Shown: positions 17,267 to 26,854 of the stretch, piece by piece
How the letters are laid out: every line of letters starts with the position of its first letter
Position numbering within the stretch: the stretch's first letter is position 1
Source of the DNA: Hyphomicrobiales bacterium
Lineage (GTDB): Bacteria; Pseudomonadota; Alphaproteobacteria; Rhizobiales; Rhizobiaceae
Direction of reading: 5' to 3'
Assembly (NCBI GenBank): GCA_900472785.1
Contig: UCJH01000032.1
Span: forward strand, 94,229-158,228
Length of the DNA stretch: 64,000 bases
The notes under the pieces: generated by a model
Databases searched by the model: none
What the model was told of the DNA's origin: nothing
What the model saw: the letters and a program-made list of their open reading frames with translations, nothing else
Made by a program: the position numbers and the translations under genes

Positions 17267-20200
17267 TTAGGTTGCACTGTGGCTATCATCTTCCCTCTGA
17301 TGGATCATATCCTTCCGCACTGATCCGATCGCTGACACAATTTCGGAGATCAAAGCTTCCGTCGCGAATGGGACTTGAGCATAAATAAGCCCCTGTTCGC
17401 CCTCCGCCCGGATAATCATATGGCCTTTGCCCAAGAGTCTTTCGGCGCCGCGTTCGCCGAGAGCGATTTCGGAAGTGCCTTCGGAATCCACCCGTAAAAT
17501 GAGCCGATTGCCGAGTTGGGACCGCAGCTGCATAGGCATGACATTCGCTTCAGGTCGCTGAGCCGCGAAAATGAGGTGAATGCCCGCGGCTCTCGCCTTT
17601 ACGCCAAGCCTGCCAACCGTTGAGGTTACCGCAGCGCGATAATCGTCGGTTAGCATCCATTCCGCGAACTCATCGTGTATGATCCAATAAGTGGGCAGGG
17701 CATCCTCGGGCAAAGCTTTGCGGTTATAAGCGGTGATATTTGGTACTCGGGCCTCTTTGAAAAGCCGGTAGCGACGATCCATCTCAAGCACCATGTGCTC
17801 AAGTTGGTCGATAGCTGTCTCTTGTTGATCGATGATGCCGCCTTCCAGGTGGGGAAGGGCATCAAAGGCAAAGTAATCGACGCCTTGTTTCGGATCGATC
17901 AGCACTATCCTCGCGTGGCGTGGATCATTCGTTACAGCGATTCCCAAGATGATCGATTGCATCAGGACCGATTTTCCTGAGCCGGTACTGCCGGCAATCA
18001 AAGTATGCGGTGCATGCTTATGGCTGGGCGAAAGCACGAAAAGCTCATTGTCGTCCTCTCTTACCCCAATGGCCAGGTTCTGATTTCCGGTCGGTGACAC
18101 GACCGGCTTCCATCTGCTCCAAAGACTCTGAAGGTCAACGACCTGTCGTTGCGAGCGCGCGACATAAACAGCGATAGCACCGGGCTCTGGTCTTACCGAG
18201 ATGATGTCCAGGCGATGGGTGGTCAGAAGCTCGGACCGGCGTTTGAGTACCTGTTCCACGGTTAAATTCGCACTTCCGCTGAAGCGAAGAATGGCCGCGT
18301 TGGGTGTGAGCTTTTGATCGATCAGTTTTGCTTGCAGGCCGAGCTGTTGGAACGCGCTGCGAGCCATCATAGCTGTACTCGCTAGCCATTCATCGTCGGC
18401 CTCCGTTTGTGTCGGCGCTTTGTCGAGATGTTCTTCAATAATATCCGCGACAGTTCGCTCCGCCGAGAAGGCGGGTGACTCTTTCGATTCAGCTAGTTTT
18501 GACCCGGCTAGCTCGTCAATGGCTGGCACAGGGGAGCGCTGCAGGTCATCCACATTCACGACAGGAGCGGGCACTGATCTCGCCGAATGGCCAGCTCGGA
18601 CGGGCGGATCTGGCGTTATGCCGGGCGTGTGCGGTTCCGGTACTTTGCCGTAGATAGGATCTATGGACGTCAGAAGCGCATTAACGTTTGCGTTGGCGAG
18701 ATACGCCGTGACTAGCGCTTTTAGGTCTGCGCGACCAAAAATCATTTGCCTGCTCGCCGGCGCTCCGGTTACTTCGCTGAAATCCGTCACATTTGCTCCA
18801 TCAAGAGCCGTGGGAACGAAGACATGGCTAAAACCAACGATTTCGAACCGGGCGCGTCCGTCTCTGATCAGGCGCCGCCATTCCACGAGAGGTACGATGC
18901 TAGCGGCCGGGATCTGAATTCCATCCAGCAACAGATCGCCCAGGCGTGAAAGCCATGACTCGCGGTCCAGGCGGTCTGGCCCAGCCAGAGCATCGACAAT
19001 CCGGCGCATCGTGTCGCGAAGCTGTTTTTCCGACTCTTTGCGTTTTGGCGGGAACGACACCGCGTCGACATACTTTGCCTCCGTCACGATGATCCGCAGA
19101 CTAAGCTGGCCTGTGGCGTCGATCGCAGGAGACAAAGCTAGAATATCCGCTTGGGTTTCCTCACGGGCTCCAAGCCAACTTGCGTAGTCGTCTAGGAAAT
19201 ACCAACCAACGAGACGATTGTCATCGAGGGACTGCCGAGCAAGAAACCGGCTCAGGACGATGCCGATGAGTTCGCCCGCCGCCTCGCCGCGTTTTGCCGC
19301 GCGTAAGACGATGTCCCCGGAAATATCGTTGGCGTCGCCAATGAAGCGGTCTGCAAGTCCATCGACTTCATCGGCCGAGAGATCGAGTTGTAACTCTTCG
19401 AGCCGGCGCCTTACCATGGCGCGAAGCAACGTGAGAGGGGCACGCGATGAAATCACGACGTTGCGGCCCTGCGTCGCGGACTGCTTATAGCGGATCACCC
19501 GAACGCTTTGGTTTTGGAGTTGGCGGCGATCAAGAAGTTCATCGTAATTGACGACCCACGCACCCAGATCATGGGTTTCTTCGAAGATCCTTGCTGTGCG
19601 ATCGTCCCGGAAATCAAGTTGGCGGACCGGCAGCAGACGCTTTCCGTCCTGCAGATCTTCCGCATCCTTCAGGAATGCAGTTGTCGCGGCCAGGTACGCC
19701 CAACCCTCCCGGCTTTGAACTGGAGAGCACAGATAGACGCTCGATTTTAGGTCGTCCATCGCGCCTGGCCGGCGGCGCGACCACCGTGCGGGAAGGAGAC
19801 TCGCAATGTCTGCCGGATCAGCTGACTCTCGGTACCATTCGACGGATGCATGCCGGGAAATGACATCCTGACTGAAAACGATGTCGTACGGCCGTCCGTC
19901 CCGAGGATCTGGCGGCGGCGCCTGGTCTGCGATCACGCTAATGCGGAGCCTTGCCATGAAGTCTTGGGTAATTTCCGAGGCTGCAAGAACTTCGGCCGAT
20001 CCGCCGGTGCTCGTCAAAATGGATCGGTAAATATCACGAAGTCGAGTTCCATCTGTGTGACGTAACATCACCTGGCATCGCATGTCCTCGTCGTCATTCA
20101 GTTCGCCCAGGCCTTCGACCAACTGCTGGGGGAGACGCGCTGAATCGCAGTTATAGAGAACAAGCGACATGTTCGCTCGTTCGTGCGGATGCAAATTGAG

Positions 20201-22555
20201 GTAGCGCTGGGTCAGATCCAGCAAGGTGTTCGTGCCGGCCTTTGCATCGTCATTTGTTTCACCTCCGCCGACTCCATCGAGAACAGGTCGTTCATGAAGG
20301 GAATAGTCGCCTTGATGATCAGCCAGCGACAGGAGGTCGGGCTTTCGGCCGCTCCAGGAGACGACGACCTCAGGGTAGAAAACGTGCCGCATATCTTCGG
20401 CGAGATCTCTGAAGAACAGCTTCGTGTCGCCTTCCAGGCCGCCGGGCACGTCAATGATTTTGCGTACAACCTGTTGAACGAGATGCGCTTTGCGCCAAAC
20501 TGCCGCCAAGCGCAGCGGGTGCCACGGGGCAACGATGGCGGCTGCCGCCCCATCTCCGACTGGTGCTTGTCCCAACTCCAAGAGAGGGCGCAACAGCAAC
20601 TCTTTGTTGCGATCCCCAGGCGCCAAGGTTCGAACGAGATCAAGAAGCTCTGCATAGCTCGTTGCCTGGTCGCGACACACCGGGTTAGAGGCGCCCTCGT
20701 TCCGGAACGCCCTAATCGCGTTTTGATACTGCTCGCAAAAGATTTCGAACGCGGCAGACAGCTTTTTCGCTACGGCCGCGTCGATGAGCTCCTGGTCGAC
20801 CGCTGCTTTGAGATTGGTTTTCCAATTCAGCCGCAGGTCACGCTCACGCCTGTAGGTCGGGACGAGTGACCCTCGATCGCGGTCGTAGGCAGGAACGAGC
20901 GTTTTCACATCTGAGAGGTCGATCGAACCTGGCCGCCGACCGGCCATACCGGGCTCTCGGCCAGATCGAAGGGCCACAAACGCGTGCTCCGATAGACGAT
21001 CCCAATCGTCCGTCAACTGTGAGGAGATGACATCGGGTCTATACTTCCAAATCAACTGCGCAGATGCGGTTGACGTCCCTCCTTCAAAATCGGTGGTTTC
21101 AAGTTCCAGCTGAAACTTTAGCTGCAGCGCTGCTTTCGCAAAGGATCGGTTGACCGCCGATTTGTCTTTAGCATCCTGCCAACCGCGTAACACCGAGGGA
21201 AAGTCCATCAACGAGCCAAATTCGATGATGACGTCCGGACCCAGCAACCGCTGCAAGCCAGCATAGCGCAGCGAGAAGAACAGGCCGGCTTCGGTGTTTA
21301 AGCTGCGAAGGTCTCGCTTCGTCAGCGAGTCGCATCGGATGGTGAGAATTCGGCCAACACCAACCATTGCACGAGCGTTGAGCGTGTCCATCATCATCGC
21401 AAGGCCTGCCAGGAAGTCTTCGGTTTCTAGCGGACGCCCGTAGATAAATTTGTCCCAGGAAGATTTGAGTTTGCGATCCTCCCTGATCTCATCGCGGTGG
21501 CTTTCGTAGAATTCGATATCTTCAGGCTCCGGGCTGCCGGTGGTTTTCCTCCGGGCGAGAAGCTCTAGATACTCATCATCTTCCTTGGAAAGGAGGTCCT
21601 GCGGACCTTCGGCGTAGAATCGCTGAGTGTCTTGTCCAAGGTTGGTTTTTTCTCTCGCCAGGCCCTCGAAGAGCGGCTTTACATGCTCCCAGAGACAGTT
21701 CGCCAAGGCCTCCGAACTTGAGTTCCAGGCGGGCCGGCTTTCGATGAAAAGCTCGACTACCGGGTGGATGATCTCAGGAATTACATCTCGTGCCTTTTCG
21801 AATGCATCCCGCAACTCGGACTCCGAGATGACGATTTGGTTCGGATTCTGTTTGAGCAGATAGGGATGTCGTTTACGGCGCAGCCCAATATACTCACGCT
21901 TCCATACCGATGCATGGCGGCGAGACCTGTCTTTTATGCCCGCGAAGGCCGCCGGATCGCGAGGTAGCTGAAGCGCTGGCAGGGCATATCCTAGTGCTTC
22001 GATGATCGGGTACCCTTCATCTATCACTGCCTCCCTGGTCGCTACGATGTATCTGGCAAAGCGTTCAAGAGCGACCGAGCCCACCTGGCTAAGCCCTGCG
22101 AGGGACCGCTCCCACCAGGCTTTCGCATCATCTGTTAGTGCAAGACCAGCGCTCGCTGACGAAACCCAAGCGGGCAAACGCTCAATGAGTTGAGCCGCTC
22201 CAATAGGTGTGACTTCGTGGAGGGACATATCTTCAGCCTGTCCCTCATCCGCACTCGCGTTTGTTATGAGGAAAGCCGCCTTATCGCAATCGGCGCTTCG
22301 GTAAAACGTCGCATTACGGTCAGTCAGGACTTCGTCAGGTAAAGCGTATCCGTCGAAAAGGGCACGGGGCAATTTGATGTCGACACGTCCGTTCAAGAAG
22401 ACATCGGTCAGGACAGCACGTGTGACGGCAAGTGTCTGGGGAATACTCAGGCCATCCAACAGGAATCTGGCAGTCCCTGCCTCTCCGCCGGCATCGCCCA
22501 ATTCCTCCTTGAGGATCGAGACTGCAACTTTCCCAATCAGTTCGTGGATATCCAT
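17267..22555 (-). CDS. sspH: SspH/DptH-like FtsK-type translocase, phosphorothioation restriction subunit
   Basis: A 1762-residue protein. The last 270 residues are an FtsK/HerA-type motor: LIAGSTGSGKSVLMQ (Lys about 1528), RIVLIDPKQG, YWIIHDEFAEW (Walker B, about 1628) and FAAQRPEANVMP. The long N-terminal part has no motif I know, as in DptH, the roughly 1700-residue ATPase of phosphorothioate-dependent restriction. SspH belongs to SspFGH, which damages DNA lacking phosphorothioates. The start is 6 bases after the sspG stop. The gene is last in the block of seven same-strand ssp genes. Which subunit cuts DNA is not evident from this sequence. Recognition rests on size, the C-terminal motor and gene order. 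Confidence 0.75.
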   Translation of the reverse strand: MDIHELIGKVAVSILKEELGDAGGEAGTARFLLDGLSIPQTLAVTRAVLTDVFLNGRVDIKLPRALFDGYALPDEVLTDRNATFYRSADCDKAAFLITNASADEGQAEDMSLHEVTPIGAAQLIERLPAWVSSASAGLALTDDAKAWWERSLAGLSQVGSVALERFARYIVATREAVIDEGYPIIEALGYALPALQLPRDPAAFAGIKDRSRRHASVWKREYIGLRRKRHPYLLKQNPNQIVISESELRDAFEKARDVIPEIIHPVVELFIESRPAWNSSSEALANCLWEHVKPLFEGLAREKTNLGQDTQRFYAEGPQDLLSKEDDEYLELLARRKTTGSPEPEDIEFYESHRDEIREDRKLKSSWDKFIYGRPLETEDFLAGLAMMMDTLNARAMVGVGRILTIRCDSLTKRDLRSLNTEAGLFFSLRYAGLQRLLGPDVIIEFGSLMDFPSVLRGWQDAKDKSAVNRSFAKAALQLKFQLELETTDFEGGTSTASAQLIWKYRPDVISSQLTDDWDRLSEHAFVALRSGREPGMAGRRPGSIDLSDVKTLVPAYDRDRGSLVPTYRRERDLRLNWKTNLKAAVDQELIDAAVAKKLSAAFEIFCEQYQNAIRAFRNEGASNPVCRDQATSYAELLDLVRTLAPGDRNKELLLRPLLELGQAPVGDGAAAAIVAPWHPLRLAAVWRKAHLVQQVVRKIIDVPGGLEGDTKLFFRDLAEDMRHVFYPEVVVSWSGRKPDLLSLADHQGDYSLHERPVLDGVGGGETNDDAKAGTNTLLDLTQRYLNLHPHERANMSLVLYNCDSARLPQQLVEGLGELNDDEDMRCQVMLRHTDGTRLRDIYRSILTSTGGSAEVLAASEITQDFMARLRISVIADQAPPPDPRDGRPYDIVFSQDVISRHASVEWYRESADPADIASLLPARWSRRRPGAMDDLKSSVYLCSPVQSREGWAYLAATTAFLKDAEDLQDGKRLLPVRQLDFRDDRTARIFEETHDLGAWVVNYDELLDRRQLQNQSVRVIRYKQSATQGRNVVISSRAPLTLLRAMVRRRLEELQLDLSADEVDGLADRFIGDANDISGDIVLRAAKRGEAAGELIGIVLSRFLARQSLDDNRLVGWYFLDDYASWLGAREETQADILALSPAIDATGQLSLRIIVTEAKYVDAVSFPPKRKESEKQLRDTMRRIVDALAGPDRLDRESWLSRLGDLLLDGIQIPAASIVPLVEWRRLIRDGRARFEIVGFSHVFVPTALDGANVTDFSEVTGAPASRQMIFGRADLKALVTAYLANANVNALLTSIDPIYGKVPEPHTPGITPDPPVRAGHSARSVPAPVVNVDDLQRSPVPAIDELAGSKLAESKESPAFSAERTVADIIEEHLDKAPTQTEADDEWLASTAMMARSAFQQLGLQAKLIDQKLTPNAAILRFSGSANLTVEQVLKRRSELLTTHRLDIISVRPEPGAIAVYVARSQRQVVDLQSLWSRWKPVVSPTGNQNLAIGVREDDNELFVLSPSHKHAPHTLIAGSTGSGKSVLMQSIILGIAVTNDPRHARIVLIDPKQGVDYFAFDALPHLEGGIIDQQETAIDQLEHMVLEMDRRYRLFKEARVPNITAYNRKALPEDALPTYWIIHDEFAEWMLTDDYRAAVTSTVGRLGVKARAAGIHLIFAAQRPEANVMPMQLRSQLGNRLILRVDSEGTSEIALGERGAERLLGKGHMIIRAEGEQGLIYAQVPFATEALISEIVSAIGSVRKDMIHQREDDSHSAT

Positions 22556-22561
22556 CTCTGA

Positions 22562-24082
22562 TTACATCCTGACTGAAAGTGGGTTTTCGACGTAAGCGCA
22601 AGCGTCAGAAAGACGCCTCAACATACCGAGGGTTCGCAGTCGTCGCTCAAGGCGTGCTGAGTTCATCTGGAAGGATTTTCGATCAAATTCATCGTCAGAC
22701 AGTACCTGCACAGCCTCGCGTTCGCCGATAACAAGACCGTATCTTCGGTAGAGAAGATCCAAAAACTCGCTATAGTCCATGCGGGTTTCAACGTTCGCCA
22801 TGATCAAAGACTTCAGCAATGCGTCTGTTGGGGCGTAACGGAGCTGACTTGTTCCCCGCCGAGATACCAGTCCGGCCCCTGCGCCGTACGAGCGGTGAAC
22901 TGCTGCGACATGCTTACGATGTCGCGCCTGGGCAGCTCGTTTCAAGTCCGCTAAAAGCTCAGCCTCATCCGGTTGCCCGCTGTAGTCGTCTTCTTCCGGC
23001 CAGCGCACGATGTCGACAAGCAAACGTCGGCAGTCAGGGAATGGCGTCTCCCCAAGGCGTCGGCGCTCCCACTCCTCGCTTCTGCCAATGGCATCGATAT
23101 AGGCATCGACTGCCCTCGACGGCAGCGTGTCATTGGACTGGAAATTCGAAATCGACAATTCGCGAACCGGCGTCCGTTTGGGAGCGATGATCTCACAAAT
23201 GAAGTGCGGCTTTGCTGAGAAGCAATGCGTGGCTGCGACGAGAAGCTGGTAGCGCAGCAGGTGCAACGCGGTGAGCGAAGCCAGGTGGGGATAGGTATCA
23301 AAGCGCGGAAGGGGGCCGCGCAAAAGCGAAAGCCAATCTTGGCCTAGATCGTCAAAGCTCTCGTGCCGCGCGTAGGGAAGATAGCTATTGCCCCGCGTCG
23401 ACCGGTCTTCATCATAGTCCGGCTCCATTAATTGCAGAAGGCGATCGCAAGGATCTCCGTCCAACATCTTGGCAATTTCGGGTGCCAGCTCGGTCGCATA
23501 TGCCGAGCGGCACAGCATCTGGTAAACCAGCTCACCGGGCAGGCCAAAGTTGATATATTCGCGCGATGCTGTCAGGCTCAGATCTTCGTAAAGCGCATGG
23601 CGTCCAAACGGAAATACGAAGCGAGAAGACCACCGTTTGTTGGGCCCATTCTCGATCGTTGTCCCACGCAGCATGGATACCAGCGCCACGAAGTCCGAGA
23701 ACGAGTTGAACCGTTTGCGCAGGTACGAGAAATCTCTAAGAGGTACTCCTTGCGCACGATTGGCAATCGCCGACAACCATTTGTCCCACGATGCGCTGTC
23801 AGCCAATTTCTCGTCGGCAATCCGCAACATCGGCTCGTTATTGTAGAGAATGTTTCGGACATACATCCGCTGCGCCGGTTTAAAGCGCAGCGGATACGTC
23901 TTTCCTTGGCCATCAAGGAGCGACTGGTCTCTATCCTTTGCTTCGGCAACGCCGAGAAATTCCAGGAAAATCAGCCAGGGGGTCGTCGCGTCCCAAAGAC
24001 GATGACCCCAAATTTGCTCGTCGATCCACATATCGTTTTGCGGGTGATCATTTCGCGGAGGTGGGGGAAGGGTCTCAAGCAA
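22562..24082 (-). CDS. sspG: SspG/DptG-like subunit of phosphorothioation restriction
   Basis: A 506-residue protein with no catalytic motif that I can identify. Its placement between an SspF-like ATPase and the SspH-like translocase, and its size near that of DptG (about 450 residues), make it the G subunit. The C-terminal 120 residues (YSEFLDLLYRRYGLVIGERE onward) look like a winged-helix or similar small alpha/beta module that ends in Arg-rich ERRLRTLGMLRRL. It overlaps sspF by 8 bases and ends 6 bases before sspH, so F, G and H are one translation-coupled unit. The identity is inferred mostly from synteny. Confidence 0.65.
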   Translation of the reverse strand: MLETLPPPPRNDHPQNDMWIDEQIWGHRLWDATTPWLIFLEFLGVAEAKDRDQSLLDGQGKTYPLRFKPAQRMYVRNILYNNEPMLRIADEKLADSASWDKWLSAIANRAQGVPLRDFSYLRKRFNSFSDFVALVSMLRGTTIENGPNKRWSSRFVFPFGRHALYEDLSLTASREYINFGLPGELVYQMLCRSAYATELAPEIAKMLDGDPCDRLLQLMEPDYDEDRSTRGNSYLPYARHESFDDLGQDWLSLLRGPLPRFDTYPHLASLTALHLLRYQLLVAATHCFSAKPHFICEIIAPKRTPVRELSISNFQSNDTLPSRAVDAYIDAIGRSEEWERRRLGETPFPDCRRLLVDIVRWPEEDDYSGQPDEAELLADLKRAAQARHRKHVAAVHRSYGAGAGLVSRRGTSQLRYAPTDALLKSLIMANVETRMDYSEFLDLLYRRYGLVIGEREAVQVLSDDEFDRKSFQMNSARLERRLRTLGMLRRLSDACAYVENPLSVRM

Positions 24083-25919
24083 AGTTCACCTCGATCACAT
24101 CATCCACGGGCTCACCCTCGCCGTTGAGGCTAAGGATTCTGAAGCTCAGGTCTTTGGTTTCTTCCATGGGGCGAGACCGGGAGAATGCCGCCAGAATGGC
24201 ACTTTTGAACGCGAGAATGTCCTCATGACACTCTTTGGAAAAGCTGCCCGGCAGTGCCCCGCCGGCAACCCGCATCAAAAATTCATAGCGGACGAGGTTT
24301 AGTTTTAGTCCGATTTCGACCCCGCTGTCGATCTGCACGATCAGAGTTGGGAGGTTTCCATCCCGAAGCTCGATCCGCTCATGCCGCCGGGGCGCCACAC
24401 TTATCCGCTCAACCAGGATTTGACTAAGGCCTGCGGCTGAACCTGATAGTCCTGCGGCGATCAAGAGCTCCCTGTCAGTCGTCACCAGCATACCGGTGAA
24501 GATCCTGTTGAGGCCATTCACCAGACGCGCGGTGATAGACCGGTTTGCCTTTCCAACATCTCGAAGCGGTTTGACAACGTCCCGCAGGAACTCGCCAGCG
24601 TGACGAAACACGGTGAGATCCCACAGCCTCAAATCGTCAGATTGATCATCGCCAATCTGAAAGAAAATAGCGCGCCGTTGAGCCTGCAGGCTATTCAAAA
24701 AGGGATGTTCGCCTTCCTGTGTCGCGTCAGGTCGTTCAAGATAATCATTCCGCAGCGCCGAGAGGTCATCCAATGCTTGAGCAGAGAAGGCTCCGACCAC
24801 AAGGCTTTCGTAGTAGGGCCGCAACGTTTCATCGGATGGGCCGAAGACCAGGATGTTGTCGATCCGGTTTGTGGTTTCATCGCCTATGCCGAACCGATTG
24901 AGGAACTCGAAAATTTCTAGGCTTTCTCGCCGGGCGGATGTCAGATTGGCGCCAAACAGGTTCTGATGGATGTCTGCGATATGAGCCTTGCCTGCGCGCA
25001 CGAACGGCCTGATATCTGCTGGTGACATCAAACGATCTTTAGCTGACGGGTGGCCAAGCAACATATTTGCGATCAGCAGAAGGACCCGCCGAATTGGCGT
25101 ATGGAGTTCGTTTAGGTCCATCAATTCGAACAGCTGCCGCAGCCGCGATTTGAACTGCGGAGATGACATGATCTCGAAATTGCGCCGGATTGGACAAACC
25201 TCTGAGAAAAAGCCCTCGGCTTCCTCTTCTGCATAAGCCGCCGCCCAGCCTGGATGGGCGATAATGGCTTCGAGCGTCAGGTCGATGATCCTTGCACATG
25301 AAACGGCGCTCAGATTGAAAAATGCCACGTCACCCTGACTGGCGGGCTGTCCTTCGACCAAGCAGGCCTCAAGCAGCTCGTAGCTCTCCTGCGATAGCGG
25401 CACTTCTGCAGACCTGCGCCACGTGTCGAGAAGTTGCCCGTCATTAGCTGCAACAACAAAGATCCAGTCGGGGTCTGCTGAAAAGAAGCTTTTATTCACC
25501 GCCTCTAGTAAGGCATTCTTGCCCTCCCACATCCCATAAGTCCCTTGTGAAGGGAGGGCCGTCAGATCGCGGATGATCCCGACGGTTCGAACGCGGCCGG
25601 CTATTTCGGCGGTGATTTCCTGATAAATTTCGTTGGCAGTCCAATCATCGGAACTTCCACCCAATTCGGTCCACAGCCGGCCGCAAAGCCGGCTTTTTCC
25701 ATCGCCCGCGGTTCCGGTTAAGATGATGGAACGAGCGCGTTCAGCACCCTTGGAGACAGCGGAAAAAAGATCCGTCTCAAGCGGATGTACGAAATCCAAG
25801 GCGTCGACGTCGTATCGACGTGCAGACCGACGAATTTGCTCGTCGTACATGTTGTCATTTCTTGAGATTGGTCCGTACTGCCGCAAGAAGCGAACCCATC
25901 GGCCCCCCAGCCCATTCAT
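24075..25919 (-). CDS. sspF: SspF/DptF-like ATPase of phosphorothioation restriction
   Basis: A 614-residue P-loop protein: SIILTGTAGDGKSRLCGRL with Lys 75, close to the GDGKT P-loop of DptF proteins. A conserved-looking lead, DVDALDFVHPLETDLF, precedes it. The middle carries ILVFGPSDETLRPYYESL, and the C-terminus is rich in beta strands. A GGGGGAG about 10 bases upstream supports ATG 25919; an internal Met 24 is possible. It is separated from sspD by 80 bases, unlike the overlaps inside sspABCD, so the restriction module could have its own promoter. Together with SspG and SspH it would restrict DNA not carrying single-strand phosphorothioates. Confidence 0.75.
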   Translation of the reverse strand: MNGLGGRWVRFLRQYGPISRNDNMYDEQIRRSARRYDVDALDFVHPLETDLFSAVSKGAERARSIILTGTAGDGKSRLCGRLWTELGGSSDDWTANEIYQEITAEIAGRVRTVGIIRDLTALPSQGTYGMWEGKNALLEAVNKSFFSADPDWIFVVAANDGQLLDTWRRSAEVPLSQESYELLEACLVEGQPASQGDVAFFNLSAVSCARIIDLTLEAIIAHPGWAAAYAEEEAEGFFSEVCPIRRNFEIMSSPQFKSRLRQLFELMDLNELHTPIRRVLLLIANMLLGHPSAKDRLMSPADIRPFVRAGKAHIADIHQNLFGANLTSARRESLEIFEFLNRFGIGDETTNRIDNILVFGPSDETLRPYYESLVVGAFSAQALDDLSALRNDYLERPDATQEGEHPFLNSLQAQRRAIFFQIGDDQSDDLRLWDLTVFRHAGEFLRDVVKPLRDVGKANRSITARLVNGLNRIFTGMLVTTDRELLIAAGLSGSAAGLSQILVERISVAPRRHERIELRDGNLPTLIVQIDSGVEIGLKLNLVRYEFLMRVAGGALPGSFSKECHEDILAFKSAILAAFSRSRPMEETKDLSFRILSLNGEGEPVDDVIEVNFA

Positions 25920-25999
25920 GCTATTCGCTCCCCCTAAAGCATTGTCTCAGTATCCGGCTAAAACGATCGACCATCCATTCGCGCTATAAAACATAGACC

Positions 26000-26854
26000 T
26001 TAAATAGAGCAGACAAGACAACCGTCTCGGAGATGACTGTCGTCTTCAACTTCAAGACCACCTAACGTCTCAACAAGAGAAAGCGATTTGCGATTGGCTC
26101 TTTTCTTGGCTTGAGATTTCTCCCAATCGGACTTGATCCTTGCAACGCGCTCCGGCATTGCGAGCTGACGCAATGACTCGCTCTGGCACCAAAAGAACTG
26201 CTCACCAAACTGGACAGCCCGTTCTTCGTACTCCATCGCGAGCTCGAAGTATGTTGGATGCGTCTCCAGCAACCGGACCCATTCGATCTTCTGTTGGTAG
26301 AAGCAGAAATAGCATCCTGACCGCGACCTGCCCCAATCCATATAGGGCGGAAGACCAAGGCCCGAATCTTCCAGTATCGAGATGATGTCAGCTCGTACCA
26401 AACCATCATCCTGAAATGGATAGACGGCGAGAATGTTGGGCTTTGTGCTGATGTAGCCGGTGCGATTTTCATCTGCCCGAAGGCCGACGTAATTTATGAC
26501 AGGTCCGTCGCCCACATATGTCTCGAAAGGCTTTAACTTGAGCATCTTGGTGCACCATCGACGATGGTTCGACGGCAGCATGCCACGATAAACGGTCAGC
26601 CAATGATCGAAGCTGTCGGTTGGAGTTGTGCGGACAATTGGTTTTCCCAAGATTGCTTCTAGGCGACCGATATAATCGTAAGTCTCCGGAAGTTCTTTAT
26701 CTGTGTCATGGAAGATATACTCAATGTCCGGGACCCGATCGCGCAGATAAATGGCGAGTGCCGCGCTATCTTTGCCACCAGACAGGCTTAAAATATGTCG
26801 TGGTTGCTCGTTGCCAAACGACGAAAATATTTGTGAAGCATAATCAGTTATCAT
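26000..26854 (-). CDS. sspD: SspD/DndC-like ATP pyrophosphatase, Fe-S protein
   Basis: A 284-residue phosphoadenylylsulfate-reductase-fold protein. The PP-loop is HILSLSGGKDSAALA (residues 25-30 are SGGKDS) followed by EYIFHDTDKELPET. Cysteines at 101 (RRWCTKML), 181 and 184 (SGCYFCF) form a likely 4Fe-4S site with a fourth Cys, perhaps 279 or 282 near the C-terminus. In phosphorothioation this enzyme adenylates the DNA backbone so that sulfur from the desulfurase can replace a non-bridging oxygen. The gene overlaps sspC by 11 bases. Its shortness compared with DndC (about 500 residues) fits SspD. Confidence is high for the family and good for the Ssp assignment. Confidence 0.85.
   Translation of the reverse strand: MITDYASQIFSSFGNEQPRHILSLSGGKDSAALAIYLRDRVPDIEYIFHDTDKELPETYDYIGRLEAILGKPIVRTTPTDSFDHWLTVYRGMLPSNHRRWCTKMLKLKPFETYVGDGPVINYVGLRADENRTGYISTKPNILAVYPFQDDGLVRADIISILEDSGLGLPPYMDWGRSRSGCYFCFYQQKIEWVRLLETHPTYFELAMEYEERAVQFGEQFFWCQSESLRQLAMPERVARIKSDWEKSQAKKRANRKSLSLVETLGGLEVEDDSHLRDGCLVCSI

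Noticed and set aside
23432..24127. 231-codon open frame on the plus strand inside sspG
   Set aside because: It is antisense to a well-supported gene, has no ribosome binding site and a composition typical of shadow frames in GC-rich DNA.
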